Origin: Longimicrobiales bacterium
GTDB taxonomy: Bacteria; Gemmatimonadota; Gemmatimonadetes; Longimicrobiales; Gaopeijiaceae
Assembly (NCBI GenBank): GCA_951828585.1
Contig: OX639991.1
Coordinates: 3,194,576-3,258,575, forward strand
Length of the DNA stretch: 64,000 nucleotides
Direction of reading: 5' to 3'
The notes under the pieces are model-generated. The model searched no databases and was not told the origin of the DNA. It was given only the letters and a program-made list of their open reading frames with translations. Of this stretch, positions 8,704-18,374 are shown one piece after another; the stretch's first letter is position 1, and every line of letters begins with the position of its first letter. Made by a program: the position numbers and the translations under genes.

Positions 8704-9846
8704 ATGGCCGACTACTACGAACTGCTCCGGGTCCCTCGCGACGCGGGCCAGGAAGACATTAAGAAGGCGTACCGCAAGGTAGCGCTCGAATTCCATCCGG
8801 ATCGAAACGACGGGTCCAGCGAGTCCGAGGAACGCTTCAAGGAGGTAACGGAGGCGTACGAAGTCCTGAGGGATCCGGCCAAGCGGGCCCGCTACGACCG
8901 CTACGGCAAGGAGGGGCTGCGGGGTCCGGGCGGTGTCGGAGGCGGCTTCGATTTTTCCGACGCGCTGGAGGTCTTCATGCGCGACTTCGGCGGCTTCGGG
9001 GGATTCGAGAGCCTGTTCGGTGGACGGCGCGGGGGCAACCGCCCCATGCGTGGCAAGTCGTTGCGTCTGAAGCTCCCTCTCACCCTTCGAGATGTCCGCA
9101 CGGGCGTATTGAAGAAAGTGCGTGTGGCGGTTCTGGAGTCCTGCGACTCCTGCAGGGGAACCGGCGTGAAGGATGGCGCTCGCCCGCTGCCGTGCGCGAC
9201 CTGCCAGGGGTCCGGCGAGGAGCGCCGTGTCGAACGCTCCGTATTCGGGCAGTTCGTAAGCGTGGCGCCGTGCCGCAGCTGTCGTGGGGAGGGGACGGTC
9301 ATTACCGATCACTGCCAGGGCTGCCACGGCGAGGGCCGCGTCCGGGTCGACCGCCGGATCCAGGTGAACGTCCCGGCGGGCGTGTCGTCGGAGAACTACA
9401 TCACGTTGAGGGGCGAGGGCAACGTGGGTCCCCGCGGCGGCCCCCGCGGCGATATCATCGTGCTGCTCGAAGTGGCCGAGGACGACCGCTTCACGCGGGA
9501 CGGCATCGACCTGATCGTGGAAACCCCGATCACCTTCAGCCAGGCCGCGCTGGGAGCCGACCTGTCGGTGCCTACAGTGGACGGCGGCACCACCGAGGTC
9601 GAGGTCCCGGCGGGCGTACAGAGCGGCGAGGTCATCCGGATCCGGGACGAGGGCCTGCCCGAACTCAACGGCCGCCGCCATGGCGACCTCCTCGTACGCC
9701 TTGCGGTGTGGGTGCCGGATCGCCTCGACGCGGAACAGGCGCGGCTCATTCGCAAGCTGCGCGAGGTGGAGGATCCCGCTCCAGGGAAGATCGACCGGGA
9801 CAGGCGAAGGGGCTTCTGGTACCGGGTGAAGGAAGCGCTGGGGTAG
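8704..9846 (+). CDS. dnaJ: Chaperone protein DnaJ
   Basis: 380 aa type I (class A) J-protein. The J domain (residues 1-70) carries the HPD motif in EFHPDRND, followed by a Gly/Phe-rich linker ([12 protein letters not shown]). A zinc-finger domain has four CxxCxGxG repeats ([32 protein letters not shown]), and the C-terminal substrate-binding domains complete it. It delivers unfolded proteins to DnaK and stimulates its ATPase. It is probably co-transcribed with hrcA, so the repressor and the co-chaperone form a stress-response unit here. Confidence 0.96.
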   Translation: MADYYELLRVPRDAGQEDIKKAYRKVALEFHPDRNDGSSESEERFKEVTEAYEVLRDPAKRARYDRYGKEGLRGPGGVGGGFDFSDALEVFMRDFGGFGGFESLFGGRRGGNRPMRGKSLRLKLPLTLRDVRTGVLKKVRVAVLESCDSCRGTGVKDGARPLPCATCQGSGEERRVERSVFGQFVSVAPCRSCRGEGTVITDHCQGCHGEGRVRVDRRIQVNVPAGVSSENYITLRGEGNVGPRGGPRGDIIVLLEVAEDDRFTRDGIDLIVETPITFSQAALGADLSVPTVDGGTTEVEVPAGVQSGEVIRIRDEGLPELNGRRHGDLLVRLAVWVPDRLDAEQARLIRKLREVEDPAPGKIDRDRRRGFWYRVKEALG

Positions 9847-9871
9847 GATCCCCCGGGACCTTCCAGGACAA

Positions 9872-10264
9872 TCAGGGAGCGGTGAGGCGGCGCGCTCCCT
9901 CGGCCTTGATCGCCCATCGGCACAGCTCGACCCGGGACGTGGTGTCTACTTCCCTTGCCAGCGTCGACAGGCTTTGCCACAGAGCAAACGCGAGACCGGA
10001 AACGTCGGGTGCGTCCTCTGGAGCCATCAAGACGACCCAGCTTTCGACCGGCACGCCGACCCGACCGGCGTCGAGGGGGTCCAGCTCCACTTCCAGGAGC
10101 CGCAGGCGCTCGCTCGACTGTTCAACCACCCGTCTGAGACTATTCGGGTGCAGCGCAATCGCGGGACGGTGCCGGAGGAGTTCCGCTCTGAGTTTGCGTG
10201 CCGGCAGGACACCCGGTCCGCACCGCCGCAGAATGTCCACCACGCACTCGGTCAAACGCACCAT
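9872..10264 (-). CDS. Hypothetical protein, possible winged-helix fold
   Basis: About 130 aa, convergent with dnaJ (25-base gap). I do not recognise the family. The N-terminal half (LTECVVDILRRCGPGVLPARKLRAELLR...IALHPNSLRRVVEQSSERLRLLEVEL) has the spacing of a winged-helix domain. A C-terminal part (PVESWVVLMAPEDAP...ALWQSLSTLAREVDTTSRVELCRWAIKAEGARR) looks helical. The ATG at 10264 is preceded by GGAG six bases upstream, which supports a real start. The frame is open further upstream, but that extension has the arginine/serine-rich look of shadow ORFs. Confidence 0.6.
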   Translation of the reverse strand: MVRLTECVVDILRRCGPGVLPARKLRAELLRHRPAIALHPNSLRRVVEQSSERLRLLEVELDPLDAGRVGVPVESWVVLMAPEDAPDVSGLAFALWQSLSTLAREVDTTSRVELCRWAIKAEGARRLTAP

Positions 10265-10532
10265 GATCGCTCCGGCTTCCTTCGCTGGTGAGATGTGTGG
10301 CACTACTCTACCCGCGCACCGCGGCCTTGGATATGGTTGGATGGGACATTCTCGCTGATGCGTGGGCAGGGCGGGTGACACGACGGTGATCCGCGCCGGA
10401 CGATCGTTGCCCATATTCGAGTGCGCCGGATATAGTGCGCCGGATCCGGTGATCGCCGGCGCCTCCGCATCCACAGGGACCATGGGCTGCCCGGCGCGTA
10501 CCGCGGGCAGCCGCTGACGGACGGAGGACAAG
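10265..10532. other. Intergenic region between divergent genes
   Basis: This 268-base region separates the minus-strand hypothetical gene from the plus-strand yqeY and must hold promoters for both. An AT-richer stretch around 10370-10445 contains two copies of a short 'gcgccgga' element (ATTCGAGTGCGCCGGATATAG and the following GCGCCGGATC). I cannot assign a confident -35/-10 pair or an RNA gene in it. Confidence 0.35.
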
Positions 10533-10976
10533 ATGAAGGCTTCGCTCAAGGACACGTTGCGGTCGGACCTCAACGATTCCAGGCGGGGAAGGGACCGGGA
10601 GCTCACCCTGGTGCTGTCCACCGCACTGGCCGAAGTCCGCAACCGGGAGATCGAAACGGGTGCGGACCTGGATGACGAGGGGGTCCGGGGCGTGTTGGCG
10701 CGGGCGGTCAAGCAGCGTCTGGATGCCGCCGCCCAGATGAGGGACGGGGGCCGCCCCGAACTCGCAACGAGGGAAGAGGAGCAGGCGAAGATGCTGCGCG
10801 CCTACCTCCCCGCGGAACTCGATGCGGAACGGGTGCGCGAGATCGTACGGGAACTCATTGCGGACGGGGCTGGTCAAATGGGTGCGGTCATGTCCGGGCT
10901 GATGCCGAAGATTCGCGGACGCTTCGACGGCAAGGCCGCTTCGGCAATCGTCCGGGAGGAGCTGGCCGGCCGGTGA
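10533..10976 (+). CDS. yqeY: GatB/YqeY domain protein
   Basis: 147 aa stand-alone YqeY protein, the same fold as the tail of the GatB amidotransferase subunit. Landmarks are LRSDLNDSRRGRDRELTLVLSTALAEVRNREIETG, EEEQAKMLRAYLPAELDAERVREIV and GAVMSGLMPKIRGRFDGKAASAIVREEL. Its precise role is unproven; a link to tRNA-dependent amidation or tRNA binding is inferred from the GatB tail. The ATG at 10533 has an upstream GGAGGA. mutS2 follows 14 bases later. Confidence 0.9.
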   Translation: MKASLKDTLRSDLNDSRRGRDRELTLVLSTALAEVRNREIETGADLDDEGVRGVLARAVKQRLDAAAQMRDGGRPELATREEEQAKMLRAYLPAELDAERVREIVRELIADGAGQMGAVMSGLMPKIRGRFDGKAASAIVREELAGR

Positions 10977-10990
10977 GGGGCAGGTAGAAG

Positions 10991-13369
10991 GTGTCCAGAA
11001 GCGCCCTCCGGGTCCTCGACTTCGGGATGGTGCTGGAGTACGTCGCCGGCTTTGCCGCGACCCGGGGAGGGAGGGAGGCGGTGTTCGCCCTCCGGCCTTC
11101 GTCGGAGCCCGACAGAGTGCGTGGCCGGCTTGCGGCGGTGGACGAGATGCGGCGGTTCCTTTCGACTCGTGACGACTGGGTGTTCCCGAGCGTTCCGGAG
11201 ACCGGAACCGCGATCGGCCGCTTGGGCGTGGACGGGTCGGTCCTGGCGCCGGCGGAGTTGGCCGCGCTGAGCGGCCTGCTGCGGGCCGGCGCCGCGCTGC
11301 GGGGTCGGCTTGCCGGCGGGGCCAGAGACCTGCCGACGCTACGGGCGCTCGAGGACCGCCTTCTCGCCGTGCCGCAGCTCGAGACCGCGATCCGCCGCAC
11401 CGTCGAGCCGGAGGGCGCTGTCCTGGACACCGCGAGCAGGGACCTGGCCCGCATTCGTGGCCAGCTGACCGGCGCCCACAACCGCGTCGTGGCCCACCTG
11501 GAGAAGTTGCTGGAGGGGTTGACGGAACCGCACCGGGTCGCGGGGGCATCCGTCACCATTCGCGAGGGGCGCTACGTGATCCCGCTGCGCCGGGAGGGTC
11601 GCCGTTCGGTGGGCGGGTATGTTCACGACGAGTCGTCCTCCGGGGCCACCCTCTTCGTGGAACCGCCGTCGGCCATCGAGATGATGAACGGGGTGCGCGC
11701 GCTCGAGCGCGCTGAGGCGCGGGAGGTTCAACGGGTGCTGCGCGAACTGAGCGACCGTTGCCGTCCCTTCGCCGAAGCCATGGAGGACTCGCTGGCGGCG
11801 CTGACCGAGATGGACTTCCGGGTGGCGCTGTCACGCGCGGCGAACAGCTGGGACGGGAGCCTTCCCGAGATCGGCGACGGGCCGCTCTGCATCCGGGGCG
11901 GGCGACACCCGCTGCTGGTGGCCGCGGGGTCCGGGGCGGTTCCCTTCGATCTCGACCTCTGTGCCGACGAGGGGGTGGTGGTCGTGACCGGTCCGAACAC
12001 CGGCGGCAAGACGGTCTTCCTGCGCTCGGTCGGGCTGGTGTCGGCGCTGGCCCAGTCGGGGGTGATTCCGCCGGCGGGGCCCGGGACCCGGTTGCCGGTC
12101 TTCGATTCCTTCCTGGCCGAGTCGGGTGACGGACAGTCCATCGCCGACAGCCTGTCGACCTTCTCCGCCCACCTCCGGGGTCTGGCCGCGATATTGGAAG
12201 AGGCGGGTCCCCGTTCTCTCGTACTCATCGACGAACCCGGCGCGGGCACCGATCCGGGGGAAGGCGAGGCCCTGGCGCGCGCCCTGGTGGAGACGCTCGC
12301 CGAACGGGGATGCACCGCCGTGGTGACCTCGCACCTGGGCGGGCTCAAGCGTCTCGCCGCGCCCGAGAACCGCATCGTGAACGCCTCGCTGAACTTCGAC
12401 GGCGAACGCCTCCGGCCCACCTACCGTTTCAGCAAGGGTCGACCCGGTCGCAGCTACGGCCTCGCGATCGCGCGCGGCCTGGGCTTCCCGGACGAGTTGC
12501 TGGACCGCGCCGACGCCTACCGCGATACGGCCGATGCCCGCCTGGACGACCTCCTGGAGACCCTTGAGCGCAAGGAACGCCGGGTGTCGCGGATGCTGGC
12601 CGAGCTGGAGGCCGAGAGGGAGCGTACGGCTGCCTTGCGCTCGGAGATGGAGACGCGCGAGGAACAGCTGCGCCGGGCCGAGAGGGAGTCCAGCTCGAAG
12701 GCCCGGACCGAAGCCCGCCGCATGCTCCTGCGGGCCCGCGCGGAAGTCGACGAGGCGATCACCGGCCTGGAGGAGAGGGTGCGCGAGGGGGACGCGCTTC
12801 GCGAAGCCTCCCGCAAGGCGCGCCGAATGGTGGAGGACGCGGCGCGGTCGCTGGAGGAGCCGGCCGCGCCACGACGGCGCGGGAGTACGGCCCCCGAACT
12901 GACCCTGAAGGAGGGCGCGAAGGTCCGCATGGTGGACTCGGGCGCCCGCGGAACGGTGGTGGGCCTGGACGGAAGGCGTGTGGTCGTGAATGTGGGGGGG
13001 GTGAGGTTGCGGGTGGGGCGGGAGTGGCTGGCGCCGGATGGCGACGGGGAAGATCAAACGCGGCGGGGCGCGGGCAGGGCCGCGCGCGGAAACCGACCGT
13101 CACAGTGGACCGCTCTGGATGACGAGGCGACCACCGAGGTCGACCTGCGTGGACAGCGCGCCGACGAGGCGGAGGTTGCCCTCTCCCGCGCCCTGGACGC
13201 GGCCACCGTGGCCGACCTGCGGGAACTGAGGGTCATTCACGGCAAGGGGACGGGAGCCCTGCGCGAGCGGGTGGCCATGGTGCTCGGGCGCGACGCCCGC
13301 GTGGAGCGCTTCCGCGCCGGCAAGTCCGGCGAAGGCGGCTTCGGGGTGACCGTGGCGAGGATACGGTAG
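10991..13369 (+). CDS. mutS2: Endonuclease MutS2
   Basis: 792 aa, full length for MutS2. A MutS core domain lies over residues ~1-320. The ATPase has Walker A GPNTGGKT near residue 335, the SLSTFSAHL signature and Walker B LVLIDEPGAGTDPGEG. A long coiled coil (residues ~515-640, rich in Glu/Arg) follows, and the C-terminal Smr nuclease domain carries VDLRGQRADEA and VIHGKGTGALRERV. MutS2 lacks the mismatch-recognition domain and is linked to suppression of recombination and rescue of collided ribosomes. The start is GTG at 10991. dnaG begins two bases after the stop. Confidence 0.95.
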   Translation: MSRSALRVLDFGMVLEYVAGFAATRGGREAVFALRPSSEPDRVRGRLAAVDEMRRFLSTRDDWVFPSVPETGTAIGRLGVDGSVLAPAELAALSGLLRAGAALRGRLAGGARDLPTLRALEDRLLAVPQLETAIRRTVEPEGAVLDTASRDLARIRGQLTGAHNRVVAHLEKLLEGLTEPHRVAGASVTIREGRYVIPLRREGRRSVGGYVHDESSSGATLFVEPPSAIEMMNGVRALERAEAREVQRVLRELSDRCRPFAEAMEDSLAALTEMDFRVALSRAANSWDGSLPEIGDGPLCIRGGRHPLLVAAGSGAVPFDLDLCADEGVVVVTGPNTGGKTVFLRSVGLVSALAQSGVIPPAGPGTRLPVFDSFLAESGDGQSIADSLSTFSAHLRGLAAILEEAGPRSLVLIDEPGAGTDPGEGEALARALVETLAERGCTAVVTSHLGGLKRLAAPENRIVNASLNFDGERLRPTYRFSKGRPGRSYGLAIARGLGFPDELLDRADAYRDTADARLDDLLETLERKERRVSRMLAELEAERERTAALRSEMETREEQLRRAERESSSKARTEARRMLLRARAEVDEAITGLEERVREGDALREASRKARRMVEDAARSLEEPAAPRRRGSTAPELTLKEGAKVRMVDSGARGTVVGLDGRRVVVNVGGVRLRVGREWLAPDGDGEDQTRRGAGRAARGNRPSQWTALDDEATTEVDLRGQRADEAEVALSRALDAATVADLRELRVIHGKGTGALRERVAMVLGRDARVERFRAGKSGEGGFGVTVARIR

Positions 13370-13371
13370 GA

Positions 13372-15186
13372 ATGATTCCGGACGACGTCGTCGAGGAGGT
13401 TCGCGCCCGGGCCGACATCGTAGGGGTCATCGGCGAGTTCGTCCAGCTCAAGAAGGCCGGGAAGGAGTTCCGGGGGCTGAGCCCCTTCAAGAAGGAGAAG
13501 ACGCCTTCCTTCTACGTGATTCCCGCCAAGGCGTTCTTCCACGATTTCTCTTCGGGCGAATCGGGCGATGTCTTCTCGTTCCTGATGAAGCACCAGGGGA
13601 TGAGCTTCGTCGATGCGGTCAAGTACGTGGGGGCGCGCAGCGGCGTGGATGTGCGCGAGGTCAGGAGGGGGCGGGGCCGGGACGATCCCTGGCGCCCCTA
13701 CTACGAGGCGTCCGCGCACGCCAACGCCTTCTTCCAGGAACGCCTGTGGGAGTGGGAGGGCGGGGAGGGCGCGAGGAGCTACCTGGATGGCCGCGGGATC
13801 GACCGGGAGGCGGGGGAGCGTTTCGGGCTGGGGTTCGCACCCGACGACTGGAGCGCGCTGCGAGAGGCGGCGTCGGTCCACGGTCTGGACGAAGGCATCC
13901 TCCTCGAGCTGGGGCTCCTGAAGAAGAGCGAGCAGGGCAGGGACCCCTATGACGCATTCCGCAACCGCATCGTATTCCCGATCGAGTCGGTCACAGGGCG
14001 CGTGCTGGCCTTCGGCGGCCGGCTCCTGGGCAAGGAGGGCAAGGGCGCGCCCAAGTACCTCAATTCGCCCGAGAGCCCGATCTTCCACAAGGGCGAGGTC
14101 CTTTACGGCCTGAGCTGGGCCCGCAACCACATCCGCCGCGACGCCTCGGTGATGGTGGTCGAGGGCTTCATGGATGTGGTTTCGCTGGCGGCGGTCGGCA
14201 TCCGCAACGTGGCGGCGCCGCTGGGCACCTCCCTGACCGAATCGCACGCCCGTCTCCTGAAACGCTACACGACCCAGGTGCGGATTCTCTTCGATAGCGA
14301 TCCCGCCGGACTGCGCGCCACCTTCCGCGCCGCCGACACGCTGCTGGGACAGGGACTGCACGCGTCCGTGGTTACGCTTCCCGACGGCGAGGATCCCGAT
14401 TCGATCGCACGTGCCGGCGGAGCGGAGGCGGTACGCGGCTTCGTGGCCCAGGCCGTCGACGTGCTGGACCGCAAGATCGCGATCCTGGACGAGCGTGGTT
14501 ACTTCGACTCGATCGAGAAGACGCGCCGGGCCCTGGATCGGCTGCTGCCGACTTTGCGGGCGGCGCGGAACAAGCAGTTGCGGGACATCTACGTGACGCG
14601 AGTGGCCGAGCTCACGGGGGTGCAAAGGAAGACGCTTCTGGGAGAGTTGCAACAACGGCCACTGCACGCCGTCCGACCACGCCCCGCCACCTCGAGGCGG
14701 CGACCGTCTCCCCGCGTTCACGGTCTGGGAGCGGAGCGTACGCTGTTGCTCCTGCTCATCAAGGACCGCGACTGGATCGAAAAGGCGGGGGAACGCATCG
14801 GCCCGTCCGACTTGGAGGACGGGGCCAACCGTGTAATCTTCGAAGCACTGATCACCGACCCGGAACTCGAAGCGCTTCCGGACGACACCATGGCCCAAGC
14901 GGTTCAACGCTACGAGAAGCTCATGGCCGATCCAGAGACGCTTGCGTCCCCGGAACAGGTCTTTGCCGACACGGTGGCGAAGATCGAGGGCAACGGATTC
15001 GACCGACGGCTCGAGGCGATCGAGGAGGAGATCCGGCGGGCCGGAACCGAGGAACAGTTCAGGCTGGTCCGGGATAAGGAACGGTTGATGAAGGAGAGGC
15101 GGGCCCTGCCCATCGATTGGCGCAGGCCCACCAGGAAGCTGCTGGCATTCGGAAGAACCCAACAGGGGGGAGAAGACAGAAAGTGA
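13372..15186 (+). CDS. dnaG: DNA primase DnaG with a degenerate zinc-binding domain
   Basis: 604 aa primase that makes RNA primers at the replication fork. The N-terminal domain keeps the family frame (EFVQLKKAGKEFRGLSPFKKEKTPSFYV), but the four zinc ligands of the usual CPFH and CFGC pairs are replaced by S37, K40, D58 and S61. The TOPRIM core is intact: MVVEGFMDVVSL near residue 263 and FDSDPAGLRA near residue 308 supply the metal-binding acids. A C-terminal helicase-binding region follows. Loss of the zinc ligands is also known in some alphaproteobacterial primases, so the enzyme is probably active. The gene starts with ATG and overlaps the next gene by 4 bases (GTGA). Confidence 0.94.
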   Translation: MIPDDVVEEVRARADIVGVIGEFVQLKKAGKEFRGLSPFKKEKTPSFYVIPAKAFFHDFSSGESGDVFSFLMKHQGMSFVDAVKYVGARSGVDVREVRRGRGRDDPWRPYYEASAHANAFFQERLWEWEGGEGARSYLDGRGIDREAGERFGLGFAPDDWSALREAASVHGLDEGILLELGLLKKSEQGRDPYDAFRNRIVFPIESVTGRVLAFGGRLLGKEGKGAPKYLNSPESPIFHKGEVLYGLSWARNHIRRDASVMVVEGFMDVVSLAAVGIRNVAAPLGTSLTESHARLLKRYTTQVRILFDSDPAGLRATFRAADTLLGQGLHASVVTLPDGEDPDSIARAGGAEAVRGFVAQAVDVLDRKIAILDERGYFDSIEKTRRALDRLLPTLRAARNKQLRDIYVTRVAELTGVQRKTLLGELQQRPLHAVRPRPATSRRRPSPRVHGLGAERTLLLLLIKDRDWIEKAGERIGPSDLEDGANRVIFEALITDPELEALPDDTMAQAVQRYEKLMADPETLASPEQVFADTVAKIEGNGFDRRLEAIEEEIRRAGTEEQFRLVRDKERLMKERRALPIDWRRPTRKLLAFGRTQQGGEDRK

Positions 15187-15953
15187 CGCTCGACAATGGC
15201 CCCATCTCCAGCCGGCTGCTGGAGCTCCAGACCATGGACAAAAGAATCCGGGAGACCCGGGACCGAATCGAATCCTACGATCCGTTGCTGGAGGAGGTCG
15301 AAGCACCGGCCGTTCGCCTGGCCGAGGATGTCGGCGTGACCGAAAAGCGGGTGCGCGACCTGCGGCTCGAGGAGCGGCGTCTGCGGCTCGCGGCCGAGGA
15401 GAAGCAGGCCCGCGTCCACCGGTTGGAGGACAGGCTGAATCTGGTACGAACCGTTCGCGAGGAGGCCGCGGTGCAGGCCGAACTGGGGCTGGTGCGACGA
15501 GCCCTGGACCAGGAGGAACAGGAGGTGGTCAACCTCCTGGACCAGATCTCCAGGTTCGAGGAACGCCTCGAAGACCAGCAGTCGGAGATGGAGGAGGCGC
15601 GATCCGCCGTGGGCCCCCGCCGGGACGAACTGCTGGCCGAGCGGGAGCTGGCCCGGGCGGAGGTCAACTCGCTGAAGGCGCGGCGAGAGGAGTTCGCGGC
15701 CGCCATCGACCCGAGGTATCTGCGTGCTTACGACCATCTGGCGCAGGGAGGACGCCGGGTGGCGGTTACTGCCATGACCGAGGACGGGGCGTGCGGCGCT
15801 TGCTTTTCGGTGATTCCCCTCCAATTGCAGAACGAGGTCCGCACCCGGGCGCCGCTGATCCGGTGTGAGGCGTGCGGCGTCATCGTGACCTCGCCGGTGG
15901 CGCCTGCCGAGTCCGAGTCCCCGTCGCTACGAAGGGCCGACGCGCCCGCGTGA
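15183..15953 (+). CDS. Coiled-coil C4-type zinc-ribbon protein
   Basis: About 256 aa. Residues ~5-190 form an almost continuous charged coiled coil (LLELQTMDKRIRETRDRIESYD...EERLEDQQSEMEEARS). The C-terminus has two CxxC pairs (CGACFS and CEACGV) that would bind one zinc. This is the arrangement of the widespread C4-type zinc-ribbon family (Pfam zf-RING_7). Its molecular role is not established; a nucleic-acid-binding or scaffold function is a guess. The GTG at 15183 overlaps the dnaG stop, and recJ follows 22 bases after, so it sits between two DNA replication/repair genes. Confidence 0.85.
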   Translation: MTLDNGPISSRLLELQTMDKRIRETRDRIESYDPLLEEVEAPAVRLAEDVGVTEKRVRDLRLEERRLRLAAEEKQARVHRLEDRLNLVRTVREEAAVQAELGLVRRALDQEEQEVVNLLDQISRFEERLEDQQSEMEEARSAVGPRRDELLAERELARAEVNSLKARREEFAAAIDPRYLRAYDHLAQGGRRVAVTAMTEDGACGACFSVIPLQLQNEVRTRAPLIRCEACGVIVTSPVAPAESESPSLRRADAPA

Positions 15954-15975
15954 CGCGCAGCCGAATCCCGGCCGG

Positions 15976-17724
15976 GTGAATTCGGCGACCGCCGCCAACG
16001 ATGCCGCGTTCGTCGCGCGGCCCGTCTGGAAGCTCCGTCCTCCCCCCGATCCCGGCACGGTCCGCGACCTTGAGCGCAACCTGAAGCTGCCCCCCCCCCT
16101 GTGCCGGCTGCTCGCCGTACGGGGACGCGCCTCGCCCGCGCGGGCCAAGGCCTTTCTGCGCCCTCTCCTCACGTCGCTGCACGATCCCGCCCTCCTGCGG
16201 GGCGCCGACGCGGCCGCACGCAGAATTGCCCAGGCGATCGAACGGGACGAAATGGTGGTCGTTCACGGCGACTACGACGTGGACGGCATCTCGGGGGCGG
16301 TGCTCCTCGCCCATTGGATCCGCGCGCTCGGAGGCAGCGCCGAGCCGATCGTCCCGGACAGATCCCGGCACGGCTACGACCTGTCCCGCCCGGGTGTCGA
16401 ACGCGCCGCCGCCCGGGACGCGTCCGTACTGGTCACCGTGGATTGCGGCACCACGGCGCTGGAACCGGTGCGTCTTGCCGTTGACGCGGGGATGGACGTC
16501 ATCGTCACCGATCATCACACGCCCGGCCCGAGCCTTCCGGATGCGCTGGCGATCGTCAACCCCAACCATCCGGAGTGCTCCTACCCCAACAAGGACCTGT
16601 GCGGCGCGGGGGTCGCCTTCAAGGTCGGCCAGCTCGTGGCGCGCCGCCTGGGACGGCCCGCCGATGAAGCTTGGGATTACCTCGACCTGGTGGCCATGGC
16701 GACGATTGCCGATCTGATGAAGCTGCGGGGAGAGAACCGGATCCTGACGCGCTACGGGCTGCGGGTGCTCTCGCGGACGGAGCGGACGGGTCTGGTGGCG
16801 CTGATGAGGATCGCCGACCTGGCCCCGGGGGATCCGGTGGAAGCCGACGCGGTGGCCTTCCGGATCGGCCCGCGGATCAACGCGGCGGGGCGGGTTGGCG
16901 ACGCGGGGAAGGCGCTCCGGCTGCTTCTCACCGGAGATTCCGGCGAGGCTGGCGGTCTGGCGGAGGTGTTGGAACGCAACAACAGGGAGCGCCGCGAGCT
17001 GGAACGCCGGACCGCCGAGGAGGCGCTGGCTGCGCTCAGGGAGGTCTACGACCCGGTGCGGGACCGGGCGGTCGTGGTTGCGGGAGAAGGATGGCACCCG
17101 GGGGTGATCGGGATCGTGGCGTCGCGGGTGGTGGAGCGCATCCACCGGCCGACGGTGGTGATCGCCCTGGACGGGGAGGTGGGGCGGGGGAGCGCGCGAT
17201 CGATTCCGCCATTCGACCTCCACGGCGCCATCTCGGCCTGCGCGGAGCACCTGGAACGTTTCGGGGGCCATCACCAGGCGGCCGGAATGGACATCCGCCG
17301 CGACCGGGTCGCCGCCTTCCGCGAAGCGTTCCAGGCGGTGGCACGCCACCGCCTGGGGAGCGCGGAGCCGCGGCCGGTGTTGCACGTGGATGCCGAGATC
17401 GGCCTCGCCGAAGTCGACCTCGATCTGAGCCGCTACATGCGCTACGCGGGCCCCTTCGGCCGCGGCAACCCGGAACCCGTGTTCATGGCGCGGCGCGTCC
17501 GCTTCGCCCAGCCACCGCGCGTGCTCAAGGGGGCGCACCTCAAGTTCCGCATGATCCAGAACGGCGCCGGGCTGGGGGCGATCGGCTTCCGCCTCGTCGA
17601 ACGCGTGTCCCTGGAGGGGATTGCCAACCGCCCGGTGGATGTGGCCTTCACGCTCCTGGAGAATACCTTCAGAGGCGTGACCAGGGTCGAGGCGAGGGTT
17701 GTGGACATCCGGCCGGCCGAATGA
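15976..17724 (+). CDS. recJ: Single-stranded-DNA-specific exonuclease RecJ
   Basis: 582 aa 5'-3' single-strand exonuclease of the DHH superfamily, used in recombination and repair. The DHH motifs are visible: HGDYDVDGISGAV (motif I) near residue 95, VTVDCGTTA (II) and VTDHHTPG (III), then NPNHPECSYPNKDLCGAGVAFKV. The DHHA1 part contains GEGWHPGVIGIVASRVVER and GGHHQAAGM, and an OB-like C-terminus follows. The start is GTG at 15976; no better upstream start is apparent, because the frame before it is the intergenic end of the zinc-ribbon gene. Confidence 0.95.
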   Translation: MNSATAANDAAFVARPVWKLRPPPDPGTVRDLERNLKLPPPLCRLLAVRGRASPARAKAFLRPLLTSLHDPALLRGADAAARRIAQAIERDEMVVVHGDYDVDGISGAVLLAHWIRALGGSAEPIVPDRSRHGYDLSRPGVERAAARDASVLVTVDCGTTALEPVRLAVDAGMDVIVTDHHTPGPSLPDALAIVNPNHPECSYPNKDLCGAGVAFKVGQLVARRLGRPADEAWDYLDLVAMATIADLMKLRGENRILTRYGLRVLSRTERTGLVALMRIADLAPGDPVEADAVAFRIGPRINAAGRVGDAGKALRLLLTGDSGEAGGLAEVLERNNRERRELERRTAEEALAALREVYDPVRDRAVVVAGEGWHPGVIGIVASRVVERIHRPTVVIALDGEVGRGSARSIPPFDLHGAISACAEHLERFGGHHQAAGMDIRRDRVAAFREAFQAVARHRLGSAEPRPVLHVDAEIGLAEVDLDLSRYMRYAGPFGRGNPEPVFMARRVRFAQPPRVLKGAHLKFRMIQNGAGLGAIGFRLVERVSLEGIANRPVDVAFTLLENTFRGVTRVEARVVDIRPAE

Positions 17725-17801
17725 CCCCGGTCCGGCGACGATGAACGGGCCGATCGCCGGTCTCCCGACCTCGACCCAAGCCGACGGGCGCGGAGGAGCG
17801 T

Positions 17802-18374
17802 TTGCGAATCATTGCCGGCAGGTGGAAGAGCCGCAGACTGGCTCCGGTGCGTGGCCGGGGCGTGCGTCCCACGACCGACCGCGTGCGCGAGGCCTGGATG
17901 TCGATCCTGGGACAGAGGATCGGGGACGCCGACGTCGCCGACCTCTTCGCGGGATCGGGGGCGCTCGGGCTCGAAGCGCTGAGCCGGGGCGCGGCCCACG
18001 TCACCTTCGTCGAACGGAGCCGCCGCGCGATCGGAGTGCTGGAGCGCAACATCCGCTCCCTCGACGCGGACGGCGTCACCACCGTGGTTCGCGGTGACGC
18101 CCTTGCCCACCTGCACAGGCTCGACCCGAACCGCTTTGATCTCGCCCTGGCCGATCCCCCGTACGGAAGAGGCCACGCCCACCGCCTCGTCACCCTTTAC
18201 GCGCGCCGGCCCTTCGCACGCGAACTGTGGGTCGAGCACCGCTCGGACGAGGCGCTTCCCGCGGATGTCCCCGTGCGGCAGCGCCGATACGGCGATACCG
18301 TGCTGACTGCGATCGCGCTCCCCCCCGTGGCAAACCGGCGCGCAACCGGCCCCCGGAAGGAGATGGACCCATGA
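17802..18374 (+). CDS. rsmD: 16S rRNA (guanine(966)-N(2))-methyltransferase RsmD
   Basis: 190 aa SAM-dependent methyltransferase that modifies G966 of 16S rRNA. It begins with the typical MRIIAGRWKSRRL, then RPTTDRVREAWMSIL, the SAM-binding LFAGSGALGLEALSRGA and the catalytic DPPYGRG motif. The start is TTG at 17802, giving exactly the family N-terminus. The 77-base gap after recJ contains no clear promoter. The stop overlaps the coaD start by ATGA, the common rsmD-coaD pairing. Confidence 0.92.
   Translation: MRIIAGRWKSRRLAPVRGRGVRPTTDRVREAWMSILGQRIGDADVADLFAGSGALGLEALSRGAAHVTFVERSRRAIGVLERNIRSLDADGVTTVVRGDALAHLHRLDPNRFDLALADPPYGRGHAHRLVTLYARRPFARELWVEHRSDEALPADVPVRQRRYGDTVLTAIALPPVANRRATGPRKEMDP

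Noticed and set aside
13237-15306. 689-aa minus-strand open frame opposite dnaG
   Set aside because: It is the complement of dnaG and mutS2 codons; long antisense frames are expected at high GC and this one has no family motif.
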